34,511 bases of DNA from Acidobacteriota bacterium (GTDB lineage Bacteria; Acidobacteriota; DATKUA01; JAFGBY01), in assembly GCA_016932915.1 (NCBI GenBank), contig JAFGBY010000057.1, positions 1 to 34,511 on the forward strand, read 5' to 3'. Position 1 is the first letter of the stretch. Every line of letters begins with the position of its first letter. Positions 33,249 to 34,511 of the stretch are shown piece by piece. The position numbers were made by a program, and so were the translations under genes. The notes under the pieces are model-generated. The model was not told the DNA's origin and did no database searches. It saw only the letters and a list, made by a program, of their open reading frames with translations.

Positions 33249-34460
33249 ATGGCTATATTTGATAAAAACGAAAAAAACACATTGATCTTTTCAGCATTAG
33301 CCCATGGCTATACTCATTTTTATATGGCTATTTTCACAGCTACAATCCTCTTTATGGCAGCGGATTTCAAGATATCGATTGAGAAAATAGGTATAGTAGG
33401 GACAATTTTCAGCGGAGTGTTTGGTTTCGGCGCCCTTGCGGCAGGTTTCCTAATTCACAGGATTTCTGCTAAAACAACGATAATGATTTCCCTGACGGGA
33501 GGCACACTGTTCACATTTCTTACCGCCTTTATGCCAAGTCTCTTTTTGATGGCGCTTTCTCTAACAATTATGGGAGCTTTCGGCGCTCTCTATCATCCGG
33601 CAGGGCTAACGCTTGTTTCGAATACAATAAAATCACGCGGCCGGGGGCTTGCGATCCATGGTATGGGAGGCACAACTGGCCTTGCCATCGCCCCGATGTT
33701 CGCGGGATTCCTGACGGAATATCTCTCATGGCGGTGGGCTTATGCGCTTCTGGCCGCACCGGGAGTTCTCCTCTTGATTTATGGTTTAACCATCCATATC
33801 AAGGAAGAAAATATCGAAGGAGTAAGCCACAAAAAGAAAACTACAAATGGTAATGGAAAAAAGCCAGCCCATCCAGCAGATTTCCTGATCTATGTTTTTG
33901 CACTACAGATATGTTTTGGATTGTTTTTCAATGGCTCGACAACCTTTCTGCCATCACACGCTACAGATGCGATAGGTTTTTCCTTTCTCGGGATGAAAGG
34001 AATGGCTCTGGGTGGTTTCTTTACCACTATTGCTCTTGTGCTGGGCGGTCTGCTGGGCCAGTTTATTGGAGGCGAGCTGTCTGAAAAATATAAACTTTAT
34101 AAACTCCAATTTTTTGTAATGCTTGTATCGGCGCCCACTCTATTTTTACTCGGTGTTACTACTGATTATCTTTTTGTAATTATAATGTTCCTTTTTGCAT
34201 TATTCGCTTTCAGCTGGCAGCCGATTGGGAACGGCATGGTGGCATACTATACACCTGCCAAATTCAGGGGGTATGTATTCGGTATATCTTTTGCCCTCTC
34301 GTTTGGAGTAGGGGCTCTTGCTTCCTGGCTTGCAGGTATAGTTACCGATAGTTATAGTATTGATAAAGTCTTTTTCGTGATGGGATTAATTGCAATTGTG
34401 TCATTATTATTTGCCGTACCTTTATGGCTTATTAATAAAAGACATGAAAATGATGAGTAA
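33249..34460 (+). CDS. MFS transporter (Fsr-like)
   Basis: About 403 residues with twelve membrane segments. The opening AHGYTHFYMAIFTATILFMA and LYHPAGLTLVSN recall the fosmidomycin-resistance (Fsr) branch of the major facilitator superfamily. Twelve hydrophobic stretches and a basic loop near the middle fit. Substrate unknown. Two in-frame ATGs exist (33243, 33249); the second has AGGATGG upstream at a better distance. A hairpin begins at the window end. The last residues are basic (KRHENDE). Confidence 0.85.
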   Translation: MAIFDKNEKNTLIFSALAHGYTHFYMAIFTATILFMAADFKISIEKIGIVGTIFSGVFGFGALAAGFLIHRISAKTTIMISLTGGTLFTFLTAFMPSLFLMALSLTIMGAFGALYHPAGLTLVSNTIKSRGRGLAIHGMGGTTGLAIAPMFAGFLTEYLSWRWAYALLAAPGVLLLIYGLTIHIKEENIEGVSHKKKTTNGNGKKPAHPADFLIYVFALQICFGLFFNGSTTFLPSHATDAIGFSFLGMKGMALGGFFTTIALVLGGLLGQFIGGELSEKYKLYKLQFFVMLVSAPTLFLLGVTTDYLFVIIMFLFALFAFSWQPIGNGMVAYYTPAKFRGYVFGISFALSFGVGALASWLAGIVTDSYSIDKVFFVMGLIAIVSLLFAVPLWLINKRHENDE

Positions 34461-34494
34461 GAAAAGATTATTTAGATATATAAATTAGAAAGCC

Positions 34495-34511
34495 CTTCCA
34501 TCAAATGGAAG
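34495..34511 (+). terminator. Terminator hairpin cut by the window end
   Basis: CTTCCAT (34495-34501) pairs with ATGGAAG (34505-34511) around CAA. Preceding AGCC suggests that the stem continues past the window as GGCT plus a T run, but this cannot be seen. Confidence 0.5.

Overview
The window looks like a stretch of chromosome from a Gram-negative bacterium of moderate G+C (mid-40s percent by eye). Evidence for a Gram-negative envelope is a type IV pilus ATPase, a secreted beta-barrel with a C-terminal aromatic residue, and a Wzm/Wzt-type polysaccharide exporter. Nothing fixes the lineage. The mix (an HgcAB-like fusion, V4R-like paralogues, a bacterial eRF1/Vms1-like protein, dispersed CGTCATTGCGAG... 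and ATTCCCGC...GCGGGAATGACA repeats) would fit a deltaproteobacterial-type genome or an uncultivated candidate phylum. No IS, phage, CRISPR, rRNA or complete tRNA was found.

Layout. 1-1.7 kb: a fused HgcA/HgcB-like membrane corrinoid-ferredoxin protein, convergent with a lone V4R-like protein. 1.8-4.1 kb (minus): gamma-carbonic anhydrase-like gene then aspS. 4.1-6.0 kb: repeats, then a secreted beta-propeller protein overlapping a small six-cysteine secreted peptide, then a string of hairpins. 6.0-11.4 kb: a tight cofactor operon, deoxynucleoside kinase-panB-panC-panD-nadA-membrane protein-lipA. 11.7-16.8 kb: pilT-like ATPase, recX, alaS and a lytic transglycosylase. 16.9-19.4 kb: a tandem array of four V4R-like paralogues, the last two each with their own terminator. 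19.5-22.9 kb (minus): DUF523-DUF1722 protein, TauE/SafE permease, and an eRF1/Vms1-like protein with the GGWSQ motif. 23-27.2 kb: an outer-membrane barrel (plus), then a GT39-type glycosyltransferase and a MscS channel (minus). 27.4-29.9 kb: ABC polysaccharide exporter permease and ATPase, the ATPase with two C-terminal extra domains. 29.9-34.5 kb: two small membrane proteins of unknown role, a soluble PAS hybrid histidine kinase, and an MFS transporter.

Most genes are housekeeping or cofactor genes in ordinary operons. The parts worth a second look are the HgcAB-like fusion, which keeps the corrinoid-ligand cysteine but has an altered cap motif and no terminal cysteine pair; the five V4R-like paralogues within 20 kb; the propeller/cysteine-peptide pair; and the refoldable hairpin string at 5.8 kb. 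Assignments rest on reading motifs by eye; no database search was run.
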